Below are positions 1 to 7,843 of a stretch of 64,000 nt of DNA, in pieces (the first letter of the stretch is position 1; each line of letters begins with the position of its first letter). The notes below the pieces were generated by a model. That model was not told the DNA's origin. It saw only the letters and a list, made by a program, of their open reading frames with translations, and ran no database searches. The stretch is from Clostridia bacterium. GTDB taxonomy: Bacteria; Bacillota; Clostridia; Lachnospirales; Lachnospiraceae. The DNA lies in NCBI GenBank assembly GCA_910575245.1, contig CAJTEN010000018.1, forward strand, positions 1 through 64,000, written 5' to 3'. The translations under genes were made by a program, and so were the position numbers.

Positions 1-117
1 TAAGAAAGACTACAGCTTCGTTTAGAAGAATTGCAGGCAGTTCTTCCGGGGCTATAAAAGGATAGGAAAAAGCATTGTGAGATTTTCAGGTTCGGTTTTG
101 AGGGCATGTCCCAATAA

Positions 118-189
118 TCCTCGATAGCTCAATGGTAGAGCACGCGGCTGTTAACCGCGGGGTTGTAGGTTCGAGCCCTACTCGGGGAG
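118..189 (+). tRNA. tRNA-Asn (GTT)
   Basis: The acceptor arms 118-124 and 182-188 pair over seven bases with one G-T wobble, and G189 is the discriminator. The anticodon loop 148-154 carries GTT at 150-152, which reads asparagine codons. The T-arm has the usual GGTTCGAGCC core. CCA is not encoded. The gene stands alone and a hairpin terminator follows at once. Confidence 0.97.
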
Positions 190-193
190 GTTG

Positions 194-229
194 AAAAAGC
201 CCGTAAACATCTGTGTTTACGGGCTTTTT
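194..229 (+). terminator. Rho-independent terminator after tRNA-Asn
   Basis: A perfect 16-bp stem (194-209 with 214-229) closed by a 4-base loop runs from an A-tract into a T-tract. It can therefore end transcription from both sides: the tRNA from the left and the leftward LysR gene from the right. Confidence 0.9.
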
Positions 230-307
230 GGTATTTCCAAAATAAACGAAAATAGTATAATATACAGATGTAAAACAAACAATAAGACTTAAAGTAAGTT
301 ACTTTTG

Positions 308-1195
308 TTATTGCATATTCTCCTGCATTATCATCAAAAACTTTTCCGCAGGCTTGGAAAAAACCTGATATTTTTTCCAGATCATATACATTTCAATCTC
401 AATGGACGGTGACAGGGGGCGAAACGTAAGTCTACTGTCACCGGAGGTATTGATGATTCTGTCAAAACAGACAGCGTATCCCAGACCCTCTTCTACGAGC
501 AGGGAAGCATTGAACAGCAGATTATAAGTCATGATGATATCCAGCTCCGAGAGGCGGCGATTCATCCATTGGGACATTCTGCCGCCCTCAGTTTCCTGCT
601 GTGATATCAGTAATGGCTGATCCCACAGGTCTTCCGGAGAGACAGATTCTTTTTGTGCTAATGGCGAATCCTTTCGCATTAAAACACCCCAGATATCCTT
701 TGACGGGAGCTTTAATATTTCATATTTCTTTGTATCCGGCGCTCCGAAGATAATCCCGAAATCAATCAGTCCTTTATCCAGATGTTCTTTGACAAAGGCA
801 GCATTGCCGCTGGAAATATGGTAATGGATTCCGGGATAAAGTTTTTTTAGGCTTCCGGCAGCTCTTGCCAGCAGGCGCATACCGTCTGTCTCTCCGGCGC
901 CAATATAGACATCCCCGACAACCACATTGTCGGAGCAGGTAATCTCATTTTCCGTTTTCTTTACCAGATCCAGAATTTCCTCAGCCCTTTTCCGGAGTAT
1001 CATTCCTTCCTCCGTTAACGTAACCTTGCGGGAACCCTTTGTGCCGCGGATCAGGAGCTGTTTTCCCAATTCCTCTTCCATGTTTTTAATCTGTGTGGAA
1101 AGAGTGGGCTGCGAGAGATGAAGGGACTCGGCAGCCCGTATGATGCTCTGTTCTCTTGCAATGGCAAGAAAGTATTGAAGTACCCGTATTTCCAT
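308..1195 (-). CDS. LysR-family transcriptional regulator
   Basis: A 295-residue protein, the usual LysR length. The N-terminal winged helix-turn-helix (about residues 1-60) shows the family pattern of AAESLHLSQPTLSTQIKNME, followed by a linker helix and a periplasmic-binding-like effector domain (about 90-290). The start at 1195 is preferred because AAGGAG lies 7 bases upstream; a longer in-frame reading adds 21 residues without a ribosome site. It is divergent from the cluster starting at 1383, the typical arrangement for a LysR activator and its target. The effector is unknown; the neighbours (alcohol dehydrogenase, CMD/cupin) suggest an electrophile, aldehyde or redox signal, which is inference. 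Confidence 0.92.
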   Translation of the reverse strand: MEIRVLQYFLAIAREQSIIRAAESLHLSQPTLSTQIKNMEEELGKQLLIRGTKGSRKVTLTEEGMILRKRAEEILDLVKKTENEITCSDNVVVGDVYIGAGETDGMRLLARAAGSLKKLYPGIHYHISSGNAAFVKEHLDKGLIDFGIIFGAPDTKKYEILKLPSKDIWGVLMRKDSPLAQKESVSPEDLWDQPLLISQQETEGGRMSQWMNRRLSELDIIMTYNLLFNASLLVEEGLGYAVCFDRIINTSGDSRLTFRPLSPSIEIEMYMIWKKYQVFSKPAEKFLMIMQENMQ

Positions 1196-1286
1196 AGTCT
1201 TGCTCCTTATTATCCATTTTAGATAAAAAACCTTAAAAAATCCTATCATAAATTTCAATAGGCTTCAACTATGAAGATAGATTATA

Positions 1287-1304
1287 TATAAATATTTGCT
1301 ATTT
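1287..1304. promoter_or_regulatory. Candidate shared promoter/operator motif (copy 1)
   Basis: An 18-base A/T-rich motif ending in TATTTGCTATTT lies between the LysR gene and its divergent neighbour. A copy with 17 of 18 identical bases lies at 3575-3592, ahead of another remnant transcription unit. A binding site for the LysR protein is an inference from position and repetition. Confidence 0.4.
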
Positions 1305-1382
1305 TGTTTGCGTGGATTTATAGTTAAATCAGAAACTCCACAGCAAGATGTGCGGTTATCTAATACGTTAGGGGGTGCAGGA

Positions 1383-1637
1383 ATGGCAGCTATAGGAAGC
1401 AGAGAATCCGTTATACAGAATCTGGAGGATGCCGGATGTGAAACGGAAATGATCCGGGATTTTCTGGGATGGTTTGATAAAGGACAGCAGGCAAAGCAGC
1501 TGGAACTGCTGGAACATCAGAGAGAATATCTGCTCGGCAGGGTACACACGGATGAAAGAAGAATTTCCTGTCTGGATTATCTGATTTATAAGATTCAGGG
1601 AACGCCGACAGGAAAGAAACCAGTCTGCAAAGTTTAG
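1383..1637 (+). CDS. Small hypothetical protein (84 aa)
   Basis: The start at 1383 has the purine-rich stretch GGGGGTGCAGGA just upstream; an upstream in-frame start would add 29 residues but has no site. The product is soluble, charged and predicted mostly helical, with a leucine/glutamine-rich middle (about residues 40-60) that could form a short coiled coil. No signal peptide or metal motif is visible and I do not assign a family. It is the first gene of the transcription unit divergent from the LysR regulator and precedes an alcohol dehydrogenase remnant, so it may belong to the LysR regulon. Confidence 0.7.
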   Translation: MAAIGSRESVIQNLEDAGCETEMIRDFLGWFDKGQQAKQLELLEHQREYLLGRVHTDERRISCLDYLIYKIQGTPTGKKPVCKV

Positions 1638-1795
1638 AAATTATTTAGATATCTTTGTGAAATCTTTTATCCCGCCATGATACGCTGAAATACACTACAA
1701 GAGGTAAGCTACAAGTGATATAGAAGTGTAAAGAGACTGGAGGATCTGTACAGCGCTGATCGTGTAGACCAGCCCGGGACTCCTCGCTGATTCAG

Positions 1796-2203
1796 ATGTT
1801 TTTGCTTAACGCGGGTAAGCCGGGAGACTTTAAGGCGCATCAAATGGAAAATCTGCTTGGCGCCCATTTCCACGGAACCCATGGCGTACAGCTGGGAATC
1901 CTCCAGCCTGTTTATTACCGCCACATTTATAAATATTGCGCGGACAAATTCGCCTGGTTTGCCAGGGCAGTACTGGATATAAAGGATGAGGGAAAAACAA
2001 AGGAAGCGTTGGCGCTGGCCGGAATTGACGCATTGGAGGCCTTAATTAAGAATGCGAATCTGCCCTTAAGCTTTCACGAGGCAGGCTATGAGTTGACCTT
2101 AGAGGTGGCAAAGGATGTCGCGGAGAATTTCATTGCCTCACCCGGTTCCTGCAGGCCGCTGTCAAAAGAAGAGGTTGTGGAAATTATAATGAAATGTAAA
2201 TAA
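1796..2203 (+). pseudogene. Iron-containing alcohol dehydrogenase, C-terminal remnant
   Basis: The reading frame matches only the last ~135 residues of the group III (iron-dependent) alcohol dehydrogenases, which are normally about 380-390 residues. Visible are the histidine-rich metal region (HQMENLLGAHFHGTHG) and the characteristic tail with NPLSF-like, SPGS and SKEEVVEI elements. The N-terminal NAD-binding Rossmann half is absent: upstream sequence (1638-1795) does not continue the protein. The remnant keeps half of the active-site histidines but cannot bind cofactor. It sits 22 bases before the CMD/cupin gene, so both were probably one operon. Confidence 0.85.
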
Positions 2204-2225
2204 GATATTATAGGAGGATGAAGGG

Positions 2226-2984
2226 ATGGCAGTAAAACAGACAGCGGGCAGAGACACATTGGGTGAATTTGCCCCGAAATTTGCACAGTTAAACGATGAT
2301 GTGTTATTTGGAGAGGTGTGGAGCAGGGAAGATAAGCTCTCTTTGAGAGACCGGTCACTGGTAACGGTGGTTTCGCTGATGGCTCAGGGACTTGTGGATT
2401 CTTCTTTTCAGTTCCACCTGATGAGTGCGAAAAAGAACGGGATTACCAGAATGGAAATTGCGGAAATATTGACACATGCAGCCTTTTATGCCGGATGGCC
2501 CAAGGCATGGGCGGCATTCCGTATGGCCAAAGAAATCTGGTCAGAGGAATGTTCCGAAGCGGATGCAAAATCTGCACATGCAGCTTCCATGCTGTTTCCC
2601 ATAGGACAGCCCAATGAAGCTTTTGCACAGTATTTTATCGGACAGAGTTATCTGGCGCCGGTTTCTGCTGAGCAGGTGGGCATCTTTAACGTGACCTTTG
2701 AACCTGGATGCCGTAACAACTGGCATATCCATCACGCAAAGAGCGGAGGAGGACAGATTCTGATCTGTGTCAGCGGCCGGGGATATTATCAGGAGTGGCG
2801 GAAAAAGGCGCAGGAATTATTCCCCGGCGATGTAGTAAATATTCCGGCAGGCGTAAAACACTGGCATGGAGCGACGCCGTACAGCTGGTTCTCTCATCTG
2901 GCTGTAGAGGTTCCGGCAGAAGAAGGTTCTAACGAATGGATGGAACCGGTGGATGACGATGCTTATAGGAGCGTATTATGCTGA
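2226..2984 (+). CDS. Carboxymuconolactone-decarboxylase-like / cupin two-domain protein
   Basis: A 252-residue protein with AGGAGG about 8 bases before the start. Residues ~20-105 match the CMD/AhpD-like fold (DRSLVTVVSL, then HLMSAKKNGIT and ILTHAAFYAGWP). Residues ~140-240 form a cupin barrel with metal ligands in NNWHIHHAKSGGGQ and a second motif PAGVKHWHGA. Such fusions accompany LysR-controlled oxidoreductase clusters in Firmicutes and are thought to handle small quinone- or aldehyde-type molecules. The CMD part lacks a clear redox CxxC pair, so a peroxidase role is unlikely. Intact, unlike both neighbours. Confidence 0.85.
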   Translation: MAVKQTAGRDTLGEFAPKFAQLNDDVLFGEVWSREDKLSLRDRSLVTVVSLMAQGLVDSSFQFHLMSAKKNGITRMEIAEILTHAAFYAGWPKAWAAFRMAKEIWSEECSEADAKSAHAASMLFPIGQPNEAFAQYFIGQSYLAPVSAEQVGIFNVTFEPGCRNNWHIHHAKSGGGQILICVSGRGYYQEWRKKAQELFPGDVVNIPAGVKHWHGATPYSWFSHLAVEVPAEEGSNEWMEPVDDDAYRSVLC

Positions 2985-3028
2985 AAATGATGGAATGAAG
3001 AACCGACGGTATTGAAAACAGGAAGAAG

Positions 3029-3306
3029 ATGAAAACACAGGAAGCGCTGCCTTTCGCAGTATGGCAGCCCTGTATCAGACAGAAACATCTATTCGGAGAA
3101 AACAGAGAAACAGCCGGAGCAGTCTACAGAAAATATGGCAGAATCTCTGGAAACAGATCATGCAGACAATTGCTCCTTGGGGAGATGTGGTTATGTTCTA
3201 TAAAGAGCCCGGTTCATACAATGGACTATATGAGCTGGGACAGGTAATAAGCGGAGGGGAATATATTGAAAGCATTCCGGAGGGAACATATATTTTTGAG
3301 AAATAA
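3029..3306 (+). pseudogene. Cyclophilin-like protein, broken remnant
   Basis: From about 3165 to 3306 one frame encodes a stretch (APWGDVVMFY, then GLYELGQVISGGEYI and a short acidic end) that resembles the C-terminal part of the small cyclophilin-like-fold proteins often found beside CMD/cupin genes. Sequence before this (3029-3160) has no convincing homology in either open frame, so the N-terminal half is lost or frameshifted. Normal members are about 110-150 residues. The assignment rests on pattern recognition of one short segment. Confidence 0.5.
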
Positions 3307-3771
3307 GAGGTTCCTTACCCAATGTCCATGCAGAAAAAATAAACATACTATTTCAGATGTAAAACACCGGTTTGGCATGAATGACAGCGATAAATCTGTT
3401 GCTCATGTAAAACCGGCATTTTTGTGCAGGCAGAAGTCTGAGTGTGCGGATGGGTAGATGATATAAATTATTAGTGATCTGACAAGTATGTGACAGAGTG
3501 TGTTTGATGGGCGTGGCTGTATTGGGACTGAATTATAATTTTTATATAGATATTTCCTTGTTAAATGAATAAAGTATAAGTATTTGCTATTTATATATCA
3601 TCTTGTTAAGATAAATACAGAAACAAAAATAAGAAGCAGTTGAGAAATCCGCAAGAATTCATTTAGAAATTGTTTATCTTTCTGTTAGGTGGATGCTATC
3701 CGGGGCAGTTAAAGTATAGCTCATAAGATACACATGGCTACAGCCACAGAAAAGGAAGTGAAAAAGGTGAA
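3307..3771. other. Intergenic stretch, no recognisable gene
   Basis: About 465 bases between two broken genes. Short open frames (for example 3266-3457) have no plausible protein character. The only structured element is the motif at 3575-3592, which repeats 1287-1304. The segment 3540-3660 is A/T rich and may hold the promoter of the following remnant. Confidence 0.5.
3575..3592. promoter_or_regulatory. Candidate shared promoter/operator motif (copy 2)
   Basis: Differs from 1287-1304 at one base of 18. It lies 190 bases ahead of the lipoprotein remnant. Two copies in front of two units of the same decaying cluster suggest a common regulator, most simply the LysR protein at 308-1195. Confidence 0.4.
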
Positions 3772-4237
3772 ATGAGATTTTTTGATATGTCTGCTTTTGA
3801 TAGTGGGAGCGGCAGGGCTGCTGTCAGGATGCGGAAAAGATTCTGGCGAGCAGACAGGGATAAAGAACTATAGTGAAGAAAGCCAGGAAAGCCGGACAGA
3901 GGAAGAAGGAGCAGTGAGGGAAGAAAACGGAAAAGAAAGCAGAGATGAAAGTGCGGTTCGGGTCACTCCAACTTCTGAAATCACGGAACTGGCAACAGGA
4001 TTATCAATGGTCCGGTATGAAGGGGAGTATGGCTTTGACACATTCTTAGAGCAGGGAGGAACCGCCTCTGACGGGGATGTTGCGGCTTATATCACTTCAC
4101 CGCTGGCAGAGGAAATCCTTACTCGGACACTGGAAGAACGAGGGGCGATGACAGAAACAGAAGTGCGAGACGCAGTGGACAGTGTGAGCAAGGACAATTT
4201 TGGCGAGTTTGAACGCATCCCGCAGGGTGGGATGTAA
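3772..4237 (+). pseudogene. Choloylglycine-hydrolase-like (linear amide C-N hydrolase) lipoprotein, degraded
   Basis: The frame shows a lipoprotein signal (hydrophobic run then LLSGCG), a Glu/Ser-rich spacer, and a segment SMVRYEGEYGFDTFLEQGG that resembles the pro-region of Lachnospiraceae linear-amide hydrolases. The part with the catalytic N-terminal cysteine is missing; the remaining tail looks like the C-terminal helix joined by a deletion. An ATG at 3772 with GGTGA upstream is out of frame with the body by one base because of a run of six T (3778-3783); removing one T joins them. A TTG at 3782 is the only in-frame start otherwise. Family assignment is tentative. Confidence 0.5.
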
Positions 4238-4263
4238 GATTATCCAGATATCACAGCCGTAAA

Positions 4264-4307
4264 TTATAGTAAACGACATAACAAATTTCTAATGTCGTTT
4301 ACTATAA
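4264..4307. repeat. 44-bp perfect palindromic element (TTATAGTAAACGACAT arms)
   Basis: Sixteen-base arms 4264-4279 and 4292-4307 are exact reverse complements around a 12-base loop. The same arm sequence recurs at 6696-6710 (with an imperfect partner at 6784-6798) and alone at 56962-56977, so it is a dispersed repeat rather than a chance hairpin. It lies just after the truncated hydrolase gene and could double as a terminator. Confidence 0.8.
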
Positions 4308-4391
4308 GAACACTCTGAAAATCCTGTAAAACCCTGTTGCCTGAAGAAATATCAGGTAATGTAAAGAAGCCTAAAAAATATATGAGATTGA

Positions 4392-5037
4392 AGTGGAGGA
4401 AATCAAGACTGTTCTTTTGACGGGCCGGCAGACGGGGAGAGCGCCTTCAAAGAGGGAAGGAATATCGAAACGGCGCATTGCTTTTTCAATCTGCGCTATC
4501 CCTTCTGGCATGACCATGGGCTTTCTATCAAGGATTCGGAAATGACGCAGGCTTGCAGGGCAGCTCTTTGGTATTCCGACCATGTGGAGATCACGGATAC
4601 GAAGCTGCATGGAATCAAGGCGCTCAGGGAGTGCAGCGATGTCGTGATCCGAAACTGCGACATTATTTCCCCGGAGTTCGGATGGTCCACCAGGGGAATC
4701 CGTATGGAAGATACCACGGCGGTCAGCGAGTATTTTATGATGCGGTCAGAAGATCTGATATTCCGTGGTCGGGACCCAGCCTCTGTGTTACTGCAAGAAC
4801 CTGAAATTGATCGATTGTGAAATGGTGGATACCGACCTTGCTTTCGAGAAATCGGAAGTGGATGCAGTCATTACAACAAAGGTTGACAGTATCAAAAATC
4901 CGCTGTCCGGCCGGATCTGTGTGCCGGAGGCAGGAGAAGTGATTATGGATGACCAACTTGCAAAAGGAGAGGTAATGATCGGCGGCCTAAAGGAAGTAAA
5001 AGCCACATATACCACCCTGTCGGAAAAAAACGCCTGA
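4392..5037 (+). pseudogene. DUF3737 family protein, broken
   Basis: DUF3737 proteins are right-handed beta-helix-like, about 270-290 residues. Here 4401-4760 encodes the first part (GESAFKEGRNIE, RYPFWHDHG, RAALWYSDHVEITD) with in-frame stops just before it and no start. The frame is lost near 4760, and 4801-5037 encodes the C-terminal part in another frame (KNLKLIDCEMVDTDLAFEKS, then DSIKNPLSGRI). The central coils are deleted. The family often neighbours LysR/flavin-type clusters like the one upstream. The biochemical role of DUF3737 is unknown. Confidence 0.75.
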
Positions 5038-5070
5038 CACTTTTTTGGCTTATTGAATGGAGGGATTTAC

Positions 5071-6420
5071 ATGGAAGAGATGTTGCCGACGGAGAATCCT
5101 ATGGGAACGGCGAAAATATCAGGTTTAGTGCTGAAAACCGGATTGCCGCTGATAATTTCCCTGCTGATCAATTCTCTTTATAACTTTGTGGACAGTGTAT
5201 TTGTAGCCAGAATATCGGAAGATGCATTGACAGCACTATCGCTGGCGGCACCGGTTCAGATCATTATGTCTGCCATGGGGCTTGGTATTGCTGTGGGATT
5301 GAATGCGGTAATCTCCAGGGCATTAGGAGAGAGGAACAGGAAAAGAGTAGAAGAAACAGCATCTGCGGCACTGGTACTGGCATTTTTGGCGTGGGTACTG
5401 GTTGTCATACTGGAGGCAGCTGTGATGAAACCATATTTCAGATGGCAGTCGGGCGGAGTCGGAACCATTATGGACTATGGGATTCCATATCTGCGGATCT
5501 GCATGCTGGGTTCGCTGGGGATGATGGGACAATGGGTATTTGACCGTTTTGTGATGGCGAGCGGCAAATCATCTTTATTCCTGTTTACGCTTTCCGCAGC
5601 TTCCATCACTAATTTAGTGTTAGATCCAATCCTTATTTTCGGATACTTTGGTCTTCCGGCTATGGGGACGGCAGGGGCGGCTCTTGCCACTGTGATCGGC
5701 CAGTGGGTCGGATGCTTTGCCGGATATTTCATCAACCGCAGATGGAATCGGGAAATTCCTATCCATTTTACCATAAAGGCAGATACCGGGTGTATGGGGG
5801 CAATCTTAAAAGTAGGAATACCAAGTACATTTGTGCAGGTAATCACTTCTGTTCTGGCAATCTATGTGAACTCTGTCCTCATGGCCATTACACCCACGGC
5901 GGTTGCCGTTTACGGTGCGTGTGTAAAAGTACAGGGGCTTGTGACGGTCGGAGTGAATGGTATGGGAAGCGGGCTGATTCCCATTGTGGCGTACAATTAT
6001 GGAGCAAAAAAGCCGGAAAGGATTTACCAGAGCTGCCGGTGGGCGATGTTTTATTCCGTTATGCTATACAGCGTATTTTTTCTGGTTATGGAAATTGTAC
6101 CGGAGCAGGTGCTTTTGTTGTTTGACGCTTCGGAAGAAATGCTTGCGATCGGTGTGGCGGCGTTGCGGATCATGGCGGTAAGCTATCTTCTCTCCAATGT
6201 CTGTCTTACATTTTCATCCGCTTTTCAGGGATTGGGAATGGGAGTCCAGAGTATGCTGCTTACACTAAGCAGGCAGGTTATTTTACCAGTGCTTCTGATT
6301 GCGGCTGTCTCACATTTGGGGGAGCTGTCATTCATCTGGTGGGCATTTGTTCTGGCAGAGGCGTTCGTGATTCCTATGGGTATGATTCTTTGGAAAAAGG
6401 AATCGGGGATTTTGGGCTGA
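5071..6420 (+). CDS. MATE family efflux transporter
   Basis: A 449-residue, 12-helix membrane protein of the multidrug and toxic compound extrusion family, exporting compounds in exchange for Na+ or H+. Seen are the two MATE halves: PLIISLLINSLYNFVDSVFVAR near the N-terminus and, in the second half, a matching stretch ending NGMGSGLIPIVAYNYGAKKPERI. The start at 5071 has GGAGGG at 8 bases; a TTG at 5053 is less likely. It follows the DUF3737 remnant by 33 bases and was probably the last gene of that cluster. It is the DinF/NorM type, not a Wzx flippase. Substrate unknown. Confidence 0.93.
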   Translation: MEEMLPTENPMGTAKISGLVLKTGLPLIISLLINSLYNFVDSVFVARISEDALTALSLAAPVQIIMSAMGLGIAVGLNAVISRALGERNRKRVEETASAALVLAFLAWVLVVILEAAVMKPYFRWQSGGVGTIMDYGIPYLRICMLGSLGMMGQWVFDRFVMASGKSSLFLFTLSAASITNLVLDPILIFGYFGLPAMGTAGAALATVIGQWVGCFAGYFINRRWNREIPIHFTIKADTGCMGAILKVGIPSTFVQVITSVLAIYVNSVLMAITPTAVAVYGACVKVQGLVTVGVNGMGSGLIPIVAYNYGAKKPERIYQSCRWAMFYSVMLYSVFFLVMEIVPEQVLLLFDASEEMLAIGVAALRIMAVSYLLSNVCLTFSSAFQGLGMGVQSMLLTLSRQVILPVLLIAAVSHLGELSFIWWAFVLAEAFVIPMGMILWKKESGILG

Positions 6421-6426
6421 CTGTCT

Positions 6427-6669
6427 TCATACGATTTGCTTCAACACTTCCTCGCGGATAAAGTGTGCCGTACAGCTTCCCGCATTACTCTTGTATTTTG
6501 CACAGCGGTAATGGTCTTGTGAGCCGTTAAAACTTTTGCAGGAAGCAAAGTGTAATTTACTCCCGCAGCCTGCACAATATACCAAACCGGAGAATAAGGC
6601 TTGTCGTTCTGCTTTTGTAGGGCGGCGTTTGTTCGCCCTTAATTCCTGCACCCGTTCAAAAAACAGCAT
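6427..6669 (-). pseudogene. Large serine recombinase, C-terminal fragment
   Basis: About 80 residues with the zinc-ribbon of TnpX/TndX-type large serine recombinases: a CAGCG pair, then CAKYKSNAGSC followed by THFIREE-like sequence. The catalytic N-terminal resolvase domain and most of the DNA-binding domain are absent, and the fragment has no ribosome site. It is evidence of a former integrative element. An inverted-repeat element begins 27 bases beyond its broken end. Confidence 0.85.
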
Positions 6670-6695
6670 CCTCTACAATCGCTTCATGGGTATTA

Positions 6696-6798
6696 TATAG
6701 TAAACGACATAACAAATTTCTGCTTCCGTCTCCTGCCAAAGCCATATACGGAAGCTTTTGCAGGGCCGAAAAGGAAATTTTTAATGTCGTTAACTATA
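6696..6798. mobile_element. 103-bp miniature inverted-repeat element
   Basis: Left end TATAGTAAACGACAT (6696-6710) pairs with the right end 6784-6798 with one mismatch, and the pairing continues imperfectly inward (AACAAATTTCT against AGGAAATTTTT). The interior carries a second short hairpin (CTTCCGT with ACGGAAG). No coding capacity. It shares its ends with the 44-bp palindrome at 4264-4307 and the single arm at 56962, as expected of a non-autonomous element family. No clear target duplication is visible. Confidence 0.7.
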
Positions 6799-6914
6799 GA
6801 AAATTGCCGGTTGCTCTTTTGTGGTTGGAATCCGCTTTTTCAGCTTATGGGATTTGGAGTAGCTTTTGAAATCCTTAAAACCGCAAGATATATGAAAAGC
6901 GGAATGAAATATCC

Positions 6915-6963
6915 TGCTATAATATAGTGACAGGTCAGAAATTATAATTTCTAATCTGTCACT
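6915..6963 (+). promoter_or_regulatory. Extended -10 promoter and 38-bp palindrome ahead of the AraC-GNAT gene
   Basis: TGCTATAAT at 6915-6923 is an extended -10 element without a good -35, as often seen at activator-dependent promoters. It is followed directly by a palindrome, arms 6926-6944 and 6945-6963 (19 bases each, two mismatches), in the transcript leader, ending 22 bases before the start codon. It could be an operator for the AraC-type protein or an RNA hairpin; position at +1 favours control of initiation. Confidence 0.6.
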
Positions 6964-6985
6964 GAAGAGAAAGGAGGAAGCTGCA

Positions 6986-7843
6986 ATGTCGGGGCGTATC
7001 AAAAATGTAATGGCGGCAATCGACTATATCGAAAGCCACCTGCACGAAAAACTGGACTTGGAAACAGTTGCGGGGGCTGTACATTATTCAAAATACCATT
7101 TGCACCGAATGTTCACAGATACGGTAGGGTTGACAATCCAGACTTACGTACAACGCCGCCAGTTGACCGAAGCCGCAAAACTGCTTGTTCTTTCCGACAG
7201 ACCAATCCTTGAAATAGCGCTTTCTGCCGGATATGAGAGACAGCAGTCCTTTACAGATATTTTCAAAGCCATGTATAAGAAATCCCCTAACAGGTACAGG
7301 GAGGAGGAAGAATTTTATCCATTGCAGCTAAGATATGTCTTGAATGAAAATCCTACAAGTTTAGAGGAAAAAGAATGGAAGGATAAAATCGTCTTTGCAA
7401 CACAGGAAGATATACCCAAATGGATAGAATTGGTCCACCTTGTCATTGACGGTTTCCCGCACTTGGACGAGAAGCAGTACCTTGAACAGTTGCAGGAGTA
7501 TATCAAAAATAAGCGGGCATTGATTTTGAAAGACGCTGATACGGCAATCGGGATTATGGCGTTTAATGAGGTGACGGGGAGCATTGATTTCTTTGGGGTA
7601 CACCCGCAGTATCGGAAAAGAGGGATAGCGAAAGCATTTTGTGAAAAGGCATTGTATGAACTTGCCCGTTCCGCACAAATTAGCGTGACAACTTTCAGAG
7701 AGGGCGACAAGGCAGACACAGGCTATCGGGAGATATGGGGTAGTCTTGGTTTTGCCGAAGCGGAACTGTTAATTGAATTTGGCTATCCGACACAGCGGTT
7801 TATACTTCACAGAGAAAAATCGGAGGGCGGGGATAATGAGTGA
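6986..7843 (+). CDS. AraC-type DNA-binding domain fused to a GNAT acetyltransferase domain
   Basis: A 285-residue protein with AAGGAGG 8 bases before the start. Residues ~8-108 are a complete AraC double helix-turn-helix (HYSKYHLHRMF, then LSDRPILEIALSAGYERQQSFTDIFKAMY, with SPNRYR closing it). Residues ~130-280 are a GNAT domain with the acetyl-CoA motif around FFGVHPQYRKRGIAKAF. The GNAT part replaces the usual ligand domain, so acetyl-CoA or a substrate may be the signal. It overlaps the next gene (a MATE exporter) by 8 bases, implying coupled expression and control of efflux. Codon use looks more A/T rich than the flanking core genes, consistent with transfer. Confidence 0.9.
   Translation: MSGRIKNVMAAIDYIESHLHEKLDLETVAGAVHYSKYHLHRMFTDTVGLTIQTYVQRRQLTEAAKLLVLSDRPILEIALSAGYERQQSFTDIFKAMYKKSPNRYREEEEFYPLQLRYVLNENPTSLEEKEWKDKIVFATQEDIPKWIELVHLVIDGFPHLDEKQYLEQLQEYIKNKRALILKDADTAIGIMAFNEVTGSIDFFGVHPQYRKRGIAKAFCEKALYELARSAQISVTTFREGDKADTGYREIWGSLGFAEAELLIEFGYPTQRFILHREKSEGGDNE

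Noticed and set aside
1..117. Possible end of a gene before tRNA-Asn (short open readings up to about position 60)
   Set aside because: Fewer than 20 codons are available, frames are ambiguous and no family can be recognised.
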